NCBI RefSeq assembly: GCF_900700375.1
Contig: NC_041707.1
Span: 9,764,046 to 9,828,045 of the forward strand
Direction: 5' to 3'
Source: Denticeps clupeoides
Taxonomy: Eukaryota > Chordata > Actinopteri > Clupeiformes > Denticipitidae
DNA: 64,000 bases
This document shows positions 11,474 to 22,656 of this stretch, one piece after another. Numbering within the stretch: the stretch's first letter is position 1; every line of letters begins with the position of its first letter. A program made the translations under genes and the position numbers. The notes under the pieces are model-generated. The model was not told where the DNA came from. It saw nothing but the letters and a program-made list of their open reading frames with translations, and searched no databases.

Positions 11474-13734
11474 ACAGCAACTTAATTACTGGTGAGATGT
11501 GATTTGTACATTTGTAAATGCTCCATATAACAAACAGGGTATGTTAAGTTATTTTTTTTTTTAGATCAAAATAAACTGAAGAAACACAGTAATGCCGCAA
11601 ATTATTAATTAATAATTTGTTACACTTATATCAAAAGTAACAAAGGCATGTGTCACATGACAAAATGTGGTTCAACTATAAATGCACATTTAAAGCACTT
11701 AGTTCATGTTTAATTAAAACAAATGTGCTTAAATAATTTGGCTTGCCCTACGTACATGTGTAGCTCTAGACCTGAATTTTGTGATGTATCCTCAACTGTA
11801 GTTTTTATGGAAGCTATGGATCAGCTTTTCTGGTGATAGTGATAGCCTAAATCAGAGTGCAAATATCAAATAACATGACTCAAAAGGCAGAATAAAGCAT
11901 AATGAGCTGCTAAGAATGATAGAACAAGGTGAATGGAAGGTTGTAGAAATGATTTTTAAAAAGCAATGGAAAAAGATCTGCTGCAAGTTATGATAGAAAG
12001 TAAACAAGCTGTTAAGAGATAGTGGGGGTGTGGAAAGGACTAGGTACAAGGAACAAACTCAATAAGTGAGACAAAAATAACAAACTCGATTAAAACTTGA
12101 TGTTGCCAGCAATGCTGTGATCACAGGATAACTTGTTTCAGGGATTTTCATCGTTTGGGGATTTTTCTGATTTTTATGGATTTTTGGATCATGCTCTTCT
12201 GTAGCTCTTCCTGAGTACGAGACAGAAGAAGAAACACAGAACATTTTAATGTAAATAGTTTGACAGACTGCAAAAGCGGCAAGCAGGCAGGCAGAGAACA
12301 GTACGGAAGCCAGGGAAGCTACTTGAGTCCAACCAGCTTCTCATGTCTTAACTTCAGTAGCTTGCGTGTTTAGGCTTTCAAAGTAGAAAGATATCGTTAA
12401 AGCGCGGCCCCTTAATGCTCTATATCTATAAAGTTTGAGGACTGTCACGCATTCCAGGAAACGTTTCAGTGTTAACAGTTCCATGTCTGAGGTTTTTAAA
12501 ATATAAAACAAATGTGATGGCTTTCCATCTTTCTAAAAGCATTTTAGAAACATTTCTATTTGTAATGTAGACACCAGGCATCAAGACCAAGATTTTATCA
12601 CATATTCCAGAGATTTTCCAGATCACAACAGAGAACCAAGGTTGACCAAAATGTAAAAATACTCGCTCTCATCGCCTAGAAACCAGAAGACCCAGGTTCA
12701 AATCCCACGTACTACCATTGTGAACCTGAGCAAGACACTTAATCCTAAATTTACCCAGGGGGACTGTCCCTGTAACTAATGATACAAGGTTGCTGATAAA
12801 TGCTGTAAATGTAAATGAACATAGAGCACAAATTCTTGTCCATTCACGCAAACAGGTGGTTTTACTTATAACATTAAACCAGCATACCAGGCAATATACA
12901 ACAACATTACAGAATTTCAAGCAGACAACACTGATGACAATGTATCATACCATGGGTTCTGTAAGGAATTACACATGAACTGAATTGAAATAAATTGCTG
13001 AAATTGTTTTTTTAAGGGATATTGTAATTGTAACACGATGGGAAGTCAAATATGTTAAAGATATTTTTTTAAACATTTGTCTGGGCATTCAAGATTAAGG
13101 ATGAGTCACTGTGTAGCACAGCAGTGGCAATATATTGATGGTATTCTTTTTTTTTTTTTTTACCAAATTGTCATGTTGTGAACATGTTGATAATGATTAT
13201 TACATTTAATACTGCTCCCTTTCATGTTTATGTGTATAGTATTCTATATGAACTTTGTTTCTGAAGTAGCCCTTTGTGCTGCCATCAGCAGGATCAGTGT
13301 TTAGCTGAACAGGACTGATTGTTATCTGACCTACTTGCATGAGAAGTGAAACTCTTTTATACAAATTGTGACACGCTATCTAATGAAATACCCATGTATT
13401 CTCTGGAAAAGGACATTTCATTAAGCCCCATGCTCACCTTTCTATTATTGCTTTGTGTCAAAGTATCTTATAAGATTTTCACCAATCAAAATACACACAA
13501 ATAAAGAAGAACATATTACCTTTAAAAAACATGCTGCCCCTGTTTCCATTCATTTTGTGAATTTGCATGGTTTTAAAAAGGAACATTGCTCAAATACTTC
13601 AACATCTTCATTCATCTGAGGCCAACGCCCATCATAGACTTAACTGTCTGTTGTAACCAAATGAATGCCAGTTCTGTGGAAAAAAAACGTCAAGAGACCA
13701 CATACTCTTTAGCAACCACATAGCTCTTTATCAT
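11474..13734. other. Intergenic DNA between bdkrb1 and the GPCR relic
   Basis: AT-rich. It holds the probable 3' UTR of bdkrb1 (AATAAA near 11569), a truncated SINE at 12661-12818 and a T-run near 13147. Otherwise I see no coding exon or ordered structure. Confidence 0.5.
12661..12818 (+). repeat. tRNA-derived SINE, 5'-truncated copy 2
   Basis: It shares AACCAGAAGACCCAGGTTC, the ACCATTGTG stretch, GGGGGACTGTCCCTGTAACTA and the GATAAATGCTGTAAATG tail with the 10037 copy. The A-box part of the tRNA head is missing or degraded, and there is an internal deletion before GATAAATGC. Confidence 0.75.
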
Positions 13735-14058
13735 TGGCTATGGAAAATAGCTTCTGCATGTCAGACCTGCCCATCTGCATTTGACTTTCGCTGAAATAGC
13801 AGTGACCTGTGCAGCCTCATACATGTTGAACAGCTTCTTTGTGGCCAGTTACTTCCTCTGCTGCATCTCCGTGGCCTCGTGCTGAGCTTTATCTTGCCAT
13901 TCTCATGGCTTTCTGCTGCCCTCCGGAACAGCATGTTTGTGGTGAGCAACGAGCAATGAAAAATTCCGGAGGCTGCTGATCTTGGTTCTCCTCGCCTTCC
14001 AGACCATCATGCTGCTGAGAGCTCTGCTGGAGCCAGGCAGCTGCACTAATAACATTTG
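13735..14058 (+). pseudogene. Decayed GPCR relic, probably of the GPR65/GPR4 proton-sensing group
   Basis: Two short GPCR-like segments in the same orientation as the neighbouring receptor. At 13804-13884 the frame reads a TM3-like segment with SYFLCCISVAS, where LCCISVDRY is typical of GPR65/GPR4 relatives, then stops. At 13961-14058 the frame reads a TM6-like segment, KFRRLLILVLLAFQ followed by TIMLLRALLEPGSC, resembling the TM6-ECL3 part of the gene at 16298, which reads VLRALLEDCG there. The TM4-TM5 region between them is largely lost. Several stops and deletions show it is dead. It looks like a degraded tandem paralogue of the intact gene 2.2 kb downstream; the exact parent is inferred. 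Confidence 0.6.
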
Positions 14059-16297
14059 ATTCAGAGATGCTTATCTGAACTGAAAATAAAAGCCTGTTTA
14101 TTGTTCATATATTTTTACTTCAGCACACATAAATGCATTAGAATGGTGCTATTCACCACTGCTATTAAGTTGCTTTTTCTTGGTACATTTTGTAATATAA
14201 AATATATTTTTAGACTTGATTTATATCAAATATGGTAAAAAAAAAAAATATTGGTTAAAAATATCAGTTCCATGTGAATGCTTTCAAAACACACCTAGAG
14301 TACTGAACTTTGAATCAACTTTGAAGCCACACGTTTTCAGGCATTTGGCTTCCTAACAACATTCACTCAGCATAAAAAGACCAGGGGCACTTAAACACAT
14401 GAGAGGGTTTACTGTTAGTCACCATGCCAAAGACAAAAATCAGTCTGGTGCTCAGAAAGAAGATAGTAGAGGCTCATGCTAAGGTGAATAGGGTTACACT
14501 GCCCTCTTCAAACAATTCACAGTGTCTTGAAAAATGGCCTAGTACAAGGAGACAAATTCTGTAAGAATCATAGATGTCAGCAGGGTGCCCCGAACATCTA
14601 CCTAGGTGGTTGTTGCTGTCCTGGCCTCTTCTGGAGTCAATGTTTGAAGGAACACAGTTTGTAAGGGGTCTTCATTGTGGTGGTCTTCAGGGCCATCGTT
14701 CCAGAAGAACCCCTTTACGCATAGAGCAGCACGTCAGAGCCCGACTGAGGTTTGCCCATAAACATTTGAAAGGTAAAGATGCGTTTTGGAAGTCTGTGCC
14801 TTGGTCTGATGAGACTAAACTAGAACTGTTTGGGAACATGGATGTTGCTTATGTTTGGTGAAGAACCTTCAACCCCATGAACACAGTTCCCACAGTTAAA
14901 CATGGTGGTGTGAGTGTCATTCTGTGGGCTGTTTTGCAGCCTCAGGAACAGGGAGCCTTGTTCGGGAGCAAAACAATTATGTTTACATTTTGAGGGAGAA
15001 CATGCAAAAATCTGCTAGTAGTCCAGGCTTAGGTCATCACTGGGTCTTCCAACAAAACAATGACCCAAAGCATACAAAGCAGTTCCTCAGGGATACCAAA
15101 ACCAAGCTCCTGAAGTAGCCCGCACACAGCCCAGACCTCAATCCTATTGAGAATCTGTGGCAAGTGCTCAAAGTCAATGTCCATGCTCAGAATGGGCCAA
15201 AATCCCTCAGGAGACCTGGGCCAACCCAGTAAAGAATTACTCTAAGAGACTTGTGTCAGCTATGGCTCAGAAAGGGTACACTGTTCACTATTAATGGCCA
15301 GGAGGGTAATAATGTTGCATGTCTAATTTTTTCCCTTTCTTGTGTCTACTCAGTATATCAATAAAAGATCCTAATTAAACTTAGTGGACATTGTTATTTA
15401 AAGAGTATTTGTTTCTCAAATAACAAACTATTGTAAATGGTAATTTTCATGGAGACTTGTCTAATTTCATAAAAGGTGCTAATGATCTTGGGCTCAACTG
15501 CATGATTCCTGATTTTACGCATGGGGTTTCTTTGGCCATTACGCACGTTTTAGAAATGAAGAAGTGGTTAGGCACTTCCTGTTTCTTTACTGTTTCTCTC
15601 AAACACGGTCTGAGAAACCAGACATCATGAAATGCATGTAATGAGCCTTTTGACGACCTGGACACGGAGGAAAAATGCACAGAAGTAAATGGTGAGTTTT
15701 TACAACATTGCACAAACACACGCAATGACTGATGTGTTTTTAACCTTTTTGATTTTGAAAGGTGCTATGCTCTACATTTTTGTATGACTGTCTAATGCTA
15801 CAAATTCTTGTCTAATATAACAATTATAATAAATATATCTGCTGCAAAAAAGTTACACTGGGAGTGTGTGTAAAGCAAAAATAGAGCAGGGACAGCTGTG
15901 ATTGGATGATGTACTTAGCATTATGCATCATTATCATTATGCAGTTTTAATCATTTAATATGTAGTTGCATGCAATCAAGAAAATTCAGTGTAAAAATTC
16001 AACTTCTCTCATTTCCACTTGTCTAATTCAGAGAAACTCTGTAAAAGACCTCCTTAGAATCTACTTTAGAATTATTTTGGTGGTAGATTGTCTAGTTACA
16101 AGGATACCAGTTTCTCTCGACAATAGCCCTAATAGGAACTGCAATTCTGATGGTGCTCAAGGTCATGAAAATATAAATATTAGCAGTTACCATCTACTAG
16201 TTACCATCCCTGACCTTGGCGAGGACAGTGCATGGTGATCCTGGTAAAACCTCCGTGACTTTTAAATAATCCAGATTTTTCCCTCAATCCACAGAAA
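14059..16297. other. Interval upstream of the GPR65-like gene
   Basis: Mostly occupied by a decayed Tc1-like transposon (14310-15390). The rest is AT-rich. A CCACAG acceptor at 16289-16294 just before the receptor ATG implies at least one upstream non-coding exon. A candidate donor, AAATG/GTGAGT, lies near 15690. Confidence 0.45.
14310..15390 (+). mobile_element. Decayed Tc1-like DNA transposon
   Basis: Transposase remnants run on the + strand from an ATGCCAAAGAC start near 14424 to about 15296. Recognisable parts are PWSDETKLELFG (first catalytic Asp), FQQNNDPKHTKQF (second Asp) and SPDLNPIENLWQVLK (Glu). The reading frame is interrupted by several stops and shifts, and the spacing between the second Asp and the Glu is shortened by a deletion. 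Clear terminal inverted repeats are not visible. It is an old copy with no intact transposase. Confidence 0.75.
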
Positions 16298-17233
16298 ATG
16301 TTGACTTCTACGACTGCAAACTGGTCAAGTGTTACTTCAGATGACCCACACAATTGTTATCCTGAAAACATTCCTGAAAAGAAGCCAATTGCTATATTGT
16401 ACATGATCATAGTCATTTTAGGCATTCCCTCCAACTGCTTCTCACTGTTTGTTTCCTGCCAGCACATAAGACAGAATAAGGAACTGGGCATCTACCTCTT
16501 TAACCTGGCACTGGCAGACTTGTGCTTTATAATGACTTTACCCATCTGGGTGGATTACACCCTGAAAGACCAATGGCAGCATGGAGGCACTGCGTGCACA
16601 GCCTGTGTGTTTCTGCTCTTCACCCACTTCTACACCAGCGCTGCTCTGCTGTGCTGCATATCCGTAGACCGATATGTTGCTGTGGTCCACCCACTCAACT
16701 TCCTCTCCATGAGAAGAACTACCACAGCCATAGCAATCAGTGTCCTGATGTGGGTCATCAGCATCACGTTCAGCGCAGTCACTGTGTCCCTGCAACATAA
16801 CTATGAAGACAGTGTCTGCTTGGATGTCTTGCCCATGTCCTCAGCACAGCCCAAGGTCAATATTGCCCGTTGTGTTATCGGTTTCCTAATCCCCGCAATA
16901 CTGGTGGGTTTCTGCAGCAGGGGAATTTACGTCCAGATGAAAACCAACCAGGCCATTAAAGCTGAGGAACGTAAGAAGGTGTCCAGGCTTCTTCTTGTCA
17001 TACTACTGACTCTTTGGCTCTGTTTTGGTCCTATTCACATTATACTGGTCCTTAGGGCCTTACTGGAAGATTGTGGGCAGCCCACATGGCTATATGTTTC
17101 ATACAAGGTTAGTGTTGCCATCTCATCTCTCAACTGCCTTGCCGACCCCTTACTCTATTGTTTCATAACAAGGTCAGGAAGGGCCAGTGTCACACAAGTC
17201 TTTTTCACAATACGAAGGAAACTAGGGACATAG
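16298..17233 (+). CDS. gpr65: GPR65-like proton-sensing G-protein-coupled receptor
   Basis: Encodes a 311-aa rhodopsin-family receptor (human GPR65 is 337 aa). The ATG follows a CCACAG/AAA splice acceptor. Marks: GIPSN in TM1, the ELGIYLFNLALADL stretch in TM2 and the LPIWVDYT motif after it, LCCISVDRYVAVVHPL at TM3, CFGP in TM6, and DPLLYCF in TM7, where DPxxY is normal for this subfamily. LGIYLF and LPxWxDYT agree with human GPR65 better than with GPR4 or GPR68. Family members couple extracellular acid to Gs/cAMP through His protonation; that role is inherited from the family. Its position next to kcnk10 agrees with human GPR65-KCNK10. The tail is short compared with mammals. A decayed relative lies 2.2 kb upstream. 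Confidence 0.82.
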   Translation: MLTSTTANWSSVTSDDPHNCYPENIPEKKPIAILYMIIVILGIPSNCFSLFVSCQHIRQNKELGIYLFNLALADLCFIMTLPIWVDYTLKDQWQHGGTACTACVFLLFTHFYTSAALLCCISVDRYVAVVHPLNFLSMRRTTTAIAISVLMWVISITFSAVTVSLQHNYEDSVCLDVLPMSSAQPKVNIARCVIGFLIPAILVGFCSRGIYVQMKTNQAIKAEERKKVSRLLLVILLTLWLCFGPIHIILVLRALLEDCGQPTWLYVSYKVSVAISSLNCLADPLLYCFITRSGRASVTQVFFTIRRKLGT

Positions 17234-20200
17234 AAGCAAAACAAAGGAGGGTGTTACATTATATTGTGTTGAGTTTTATATTAAATAAGTAGGGGAGAGC
17301 AGGGTCGGTTGACACACACTTAGACACACAACCTGTCAAGTTTCTGTGATGTTTTAACCAGCATCAACTAAAATATGAAGATTTATCCTACAAAATCTAA
17401 TCAGTTCCATTGTGGTTCAGGGCATAATGGAGACTGCTTGTACTATCTTATGTTTCATGTCCCCCCAAACCAACAATGATCTGCACTCTTCTCACCTCTC
17501 TCTGTGGGGCCAGATCAAATTTGAACTTGTATCCAATGTGATTAACGCAACAGGTTTCTGAATATTTACATGAAATTCCAGTTACATGACTTTTAACTCA
17601 GCCTATTGGTTTTGCTATTTGTTCACATATGCAGCATATTTCACTTGCAGACTCTACTGATTATGAATTTTGTTAAGATAAGTCTTTTTTTTTTGTGCAG
17701 TTCAGTTCATGGCTGGTTTATGCTCTGCTTACTCTAAGACTTGGACTGCTTTATGGTTGATTAATTTTAATGTTAGCACACATTTGCTGCTGTGCCTTAA
17801 TAGACTTGGGTTACGAAATGTGAGACGTCTAAATGAATAGATTAAATAAATGAAAATGTTTGAACTTAAGGAAGTTCTTCTTTAGTTCTGATAAAGAACT
17901 CTTGTGAGAGCTAGAAGTCATGCTGTGCCAGCTGTCTGTCTTCCGGCCTTTTTTTAGAAATGTGGTGAAACCACAAGACACAACAACTCCTCATCAGTTT
18001 TCAAATGAATAGGGCATTGCCATCTAAAATATTCACAGTCAACTGTGAAGAATTAGTCTCATCTTTAACTTAAAAACCTGTTAAAGCATAACATCTAGAC
18101 ATTTGTCTGCCATTTTCTGAGCATTGTGCCTTGTCTGGATTTATCAGTCTGAAGGATGATGTTGTTGATGATATGACTCAGCTTGGCATGATGGTTCAGA
18201 TGGTTTCAGCAGCCTTCAATGATCTGGCAGGATTAAATTTGGCACTGTATGCCTGGATGAACAGAAACACGGGTTAACGCATCTTCTGGGAATGTCTGCT
18301 GTTAAAATGTTTAATTGCATAACTTCAGTATTAGGGTCACTCTAAAATCAACAATTGCTAATTAAGAGTCAGATTCATTTGTTAGGAATTTACAGACCTG
18401 TAACTGCAGCTGATTTCAAACTTTGAAAAATCCAAGGTCGGCCTTCAAAGATGGTCACAGACTCTATACTTCTTCCACTAGGTGGCATACATCATGCAAG
18501 TAATGCATGCAATTTGAAGTGAAGTGAAAGTGAAGTGCTCGTCATCGTGATACACAGCAAGCACAGCACACGGTGCGCACAACACAATATGTTCTCTACT
18601 TTTAACCCATCACCCTTGTGAGCAGTGGGCAGCCATGTAAGGCACCCAGGGTGTGGGGCCGGTGCCCCACTTGTTGCTTCATGTTGCTTTTTTTATGCAC
18701 CTTTCCTGTCAACAATGAAATTAATATTATTAATTATAATAATAGAAAAACAAATAACAGTATTTTCCTCCTGCTATCACATATGAGATATGTGTCAGAG
18801 CTGTTCCTGTTACTCTGATTGTTTTACAAGCCATTTCTCTCTGTTGTTCTTTTAAGCACTGCACAATTGTACAGATGCTTCAATGAAACTCTTATGCACC
18901 ATTGCTATGAATTTCTTCTTTTATGTAGGTTTTAAATTTGTGTGTGATTAGTGAAAGTATCAGCATGAGCCTGGTACTTGCTGTCCTCCCGAGCAGACCA
19001 ACACAACATCAGATGTTTCATTCCAGCCAACAAGGCGTGTTTACTTATACAGCTCAATTGTAAGAATTGCAAATTGCAAATGCAGTGTAATGCAACCAAC
19101 ATGCATCAATTAAAGGTTCTACTTCCTGTCAGATCTATTGTCCTGTGACGTCAGACTGAGTCATAGCTCCCTGAGAGTTTAGTTTTTCTTTATAGCTTCC
19201 TGTAATGGTGATGGGGCCATCATTCTGTTTCTCAGAAATATGGGCTGAGTGTGTTACTTACATATATAGGTTGGGTAACAGATAGAGTTGAACAGTTACT
19301 GCTGATGTACATTGCAATTAAATGTTTGCATCTAGGTTATTTTTACACCACCATCCTTTTGGCAGAATGATAATGGGTCTCGTGGCACGTAAATGATACC
19401 ATTTAGATAGCAGCAAAAGGCCACCGACAATTTGCATCATTCTGAGGAACATGTGCTTAATTTTGGAGCACCGACGGCATCCAAATGTAATGTATCTAGA
19501 ACAAAGAAAAGCTGGTTCAACATCATATACTCTGCTCTGCTTTTTTCCAGGAACACATGCATGCATGCAGGGAGAATAGTGAGTGAACAGCATTCTTCAG
19601 AGTTACCTAACAACATTGAATCCTCACTGTGCATGAGAGCTGTGGGGTATTGGAATCTCATGAGATAGCACAAGTAACAGCTGATGCCACGGCTTTCATG
19701 CAGAACTGTGATGTGCAATCAGGCAACAACTCGCAAACACGGGCACGTGCTGCAATAAAACAAACACACATTTCCACACGTTTTAACCATGTAAACATCT
19801 GATTCAGATCTGATTAAACCCGGTGGGTTTGTGGGTTACATAACCCAAAAATTCTGATCCTTTTATGTATGTCAAATTTTCTTATGTAGGTTTTCCACCT
19901 TCTGGTGACACATGAGAGTTGCTGGGACAATAAGTAAATTTGGCAATATATTGTGATTCTTACTATAGTGATACATCATTGATGGATGCAATAATTGAAA
20001 CATTATATATTATTATTGTGTCCTGGTTGGCTTCCCATGTCATCCCCCCCCCCAGATGTGAGAGTAAAATAGAACTTAGTGAAAATGTATGATAAATTAC
20101 CTCTGAACAGTGTATGACATGTTGTCAGTTCCACTGACAGTCCCTTCCATGACAAGCACTCTTCTCCACTGCTGCTGATTTATTTATTTTTTTTTACATC

Positions 20201-22656
20201 GGAGGATGACCCACACCTCCTTGAAATCACAGTCTGTTTTATGTTGCACTTGGATGCTGAGTGGGTGATGACTGCACGGTGAGCTGCAAGCAAATGACAG
20301 TTTCCATGGCAATTGCATTTGCACAGCAGAGGGATCCATATATCTAGTATGATGCAGATATCTCTCCAAGAATCCCAGTGTGGGCCTGGGTGAAGACGCT
20401 TTGGATGAGGTGATTATACTAAAATGCACTGTGGGCGTTTGTTCTTTAAGCTCATCGCAGTTCTCTATACATTTTTCTGTACTGAAAGCAGTTTGAAATC
20501 TTTTCTGAGTTCAAAACAAATTTGAAATGTGAGTCGAAAATAACATCAAACGGCTGCTTTCCAGAAACCTGTACAGCTCTGTCATGAATAGTCATGTGAG
20601 GATGGAACCCAGCTGTCAAGGGAAAGAGAGCAGCTGAAACGTGTTCATGTTTTCAAGTGCTCTTCGGTGGCTGATACTGTACAACGGGGCAGCATGTGAG
20701 ATGATAGACCATCACAAGACAACACTTCCTTTATCCCTGGCTTTATTAAACCTTAAGGTGAAACTTACAATTCTTCTTAATCATGTATTTCAGTGTAAGA
20801 CATTTTGTATTAGGTCCATCAAATCACTAAAAGGGATAAAATTGCTTTGTTCACATTTTAGACCAGATTAGAGAAAATGTTTCTACACTCCTACACAGGC
20901 AAATGTTATCTGAGATCCCTCAATCTAAGTCAGTGATATTTATGGAGTACAAGCTGGGGTGACATTATGAATTATGAAGACAACTTTTCTCACTGGGATA
21001 TAAGTCACAGCCAGGATAAGTAGGAGTTGTGCACATCTGTCACAAGTTGCCAATATGTCACCAGGATTCTGAAGGCAGAGAAGGGTCATGTCAGCCTTGA
21101 AGGCAGCCACCTTATTAATCACTCTGATGCCTTGAAATTGTGAAGCTCTCAGGCTCATGATTTTGCGAAAAGCTTTAAACGTGCGTCTGAGCCACAGTTT
21201 AACTAGAGTTTCACAAATAGTCAGGTGTCAGGCTACAATACTGTCTGTTATGTAACAGCTTGTTGCTTAGTCACTGTAAACTGTAAGTCACGAACATCGC
21301 TTGCACATGACTCATTTGTTGTCGTCACATATCTTATTTATGCTTGTGTTGTCCAGTTCCACGCTGAGAACCCCATGCAATTTGTACTCATAGTACATAA
21401 ATGGGGTGTATCAGGATCACACACTCACAAACAACAAAATCGCCCTTAAATAATTACGCGTTATCAGAGATCAAAACAGGAAAATGTTACTTTCCAATAA
21501 TTTTATTCCTGAAAAGGCACACACTACATAACATGTAAGAATTTCAACAAATAAAAGAGAAAAGAACAAAATGTGGTCAATTATCAAGTGACAGTTCAAT
21601 CCTTGTCAAAATTGCTGCATGCACGCATATGTTGTCTCTGAGATCCTTTGAACTGTTTTATGACAATATACATGTCCCAAAGAAGACACCTGCCATACTA
21701 TCACTTTATTACTGTATTCGAGTTTGCCAACATTGTCATATTGGCTGTTTGCTTATTTGTCCATGGCATTTTTAGCAACAATGGAAGACTGATGCCCATT
21801 TGTTTTTTTCCGTTGGTGTAGACTCAACCTGCTTGGAAATAACTACTAAATTTTTTAATTTATAAAATTGATCGAGGAACTCCAGGATTATTGCCACCAA
21901 ATCATTTAATAGTGATCTGAAATAATAAACTGTTTTGATTAAATGCCAGGGAGAAATTAAAGCTGGAAGCAAATAAATGATCACATCCAACGATTAAGTC
22001 AATCAATCCCCACTATAGGATTTTTTATGGAATTTTCCATCATGACATTCTGGAAAGAGTAGGTAACATTTTGAAAAAGTCTAATAATATGTGACACTTT
22101 GCTCTCGTACTTTACAAGAACTGCTAAAAATGACCTGTGTTGCTGGCTCCGCACCTTTGCATATATGACAGCACCAGATTGACAGGTGAGACTAGGTTTT
22201 TCATGAAGCACCTGTGGTCTTTTGTGCCAGATTTACATTTTCACAGTATATCTTATGTCCTAATTAATGGTGTTTGAATTAAAATGGGTTTTAAAATATA
22301 CACATTCTGACTTAAATACTGAAAAATCCTTTTTTCGGCTGATGGAAATGATCAAACATATTTTGTTATTTTTGGTATTTGAAGGGTCTTTGACATGACA
22401 ATCTGGTGATCATACACCATCCCATGCCTGTAAGTCATGTAATGTTTATTCCTATTTTAAAAAATGTAATTACCCTTCATAAAGACAAGTTTAATTCAGA
22501 ATATTTCATTTGTTTGTACTGCAATGCATGGCCCACCTGATGCATAATAATATCATGGCAATAAAATAGGAAGCAGAAAGGCACATTTTCAGATGTCTGA
22601 AGTCCCACAGCTTCTCATCTTTCAGGCCTGTCCTGTTTATGGGAAAAAGCATTGCT
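17234..22656. other. Intergenic DNA between gpr65 and the 3' end of kcnk10
   Basis: The gpr65 transcript could end at the AATAAA at about 17845. One SINE of the second family lies at 18519-18667. The rest is AT-rich, non-coding and without visible order apart from short homopolymer runs (C-run near 20046, T-run near 20185). Converging transcription from kcnk10 on the - strand ends here; a TTTATT (AATAAA on the - strand) at 22445-22450 is a possible polyadenylation signal. Confidence 0.5.
18519..18667 (-). repeat. Second-family tRNA-derived SINE, head-truncated
   Basis: The sequence from AAGTGAAGTG through CACAGCACACGGTG, the TGTTCTCTACTTTTAACCCATCACCC stretch and AGTGGGCAGCCATG to GGTGCCCCAC matches the copy at 44208-44412. 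That copy keeps the tRNA-like head (on the - strand) CCTCTAGGCCACCACTGCC. Here the head is missing. Confidence 0.7.
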
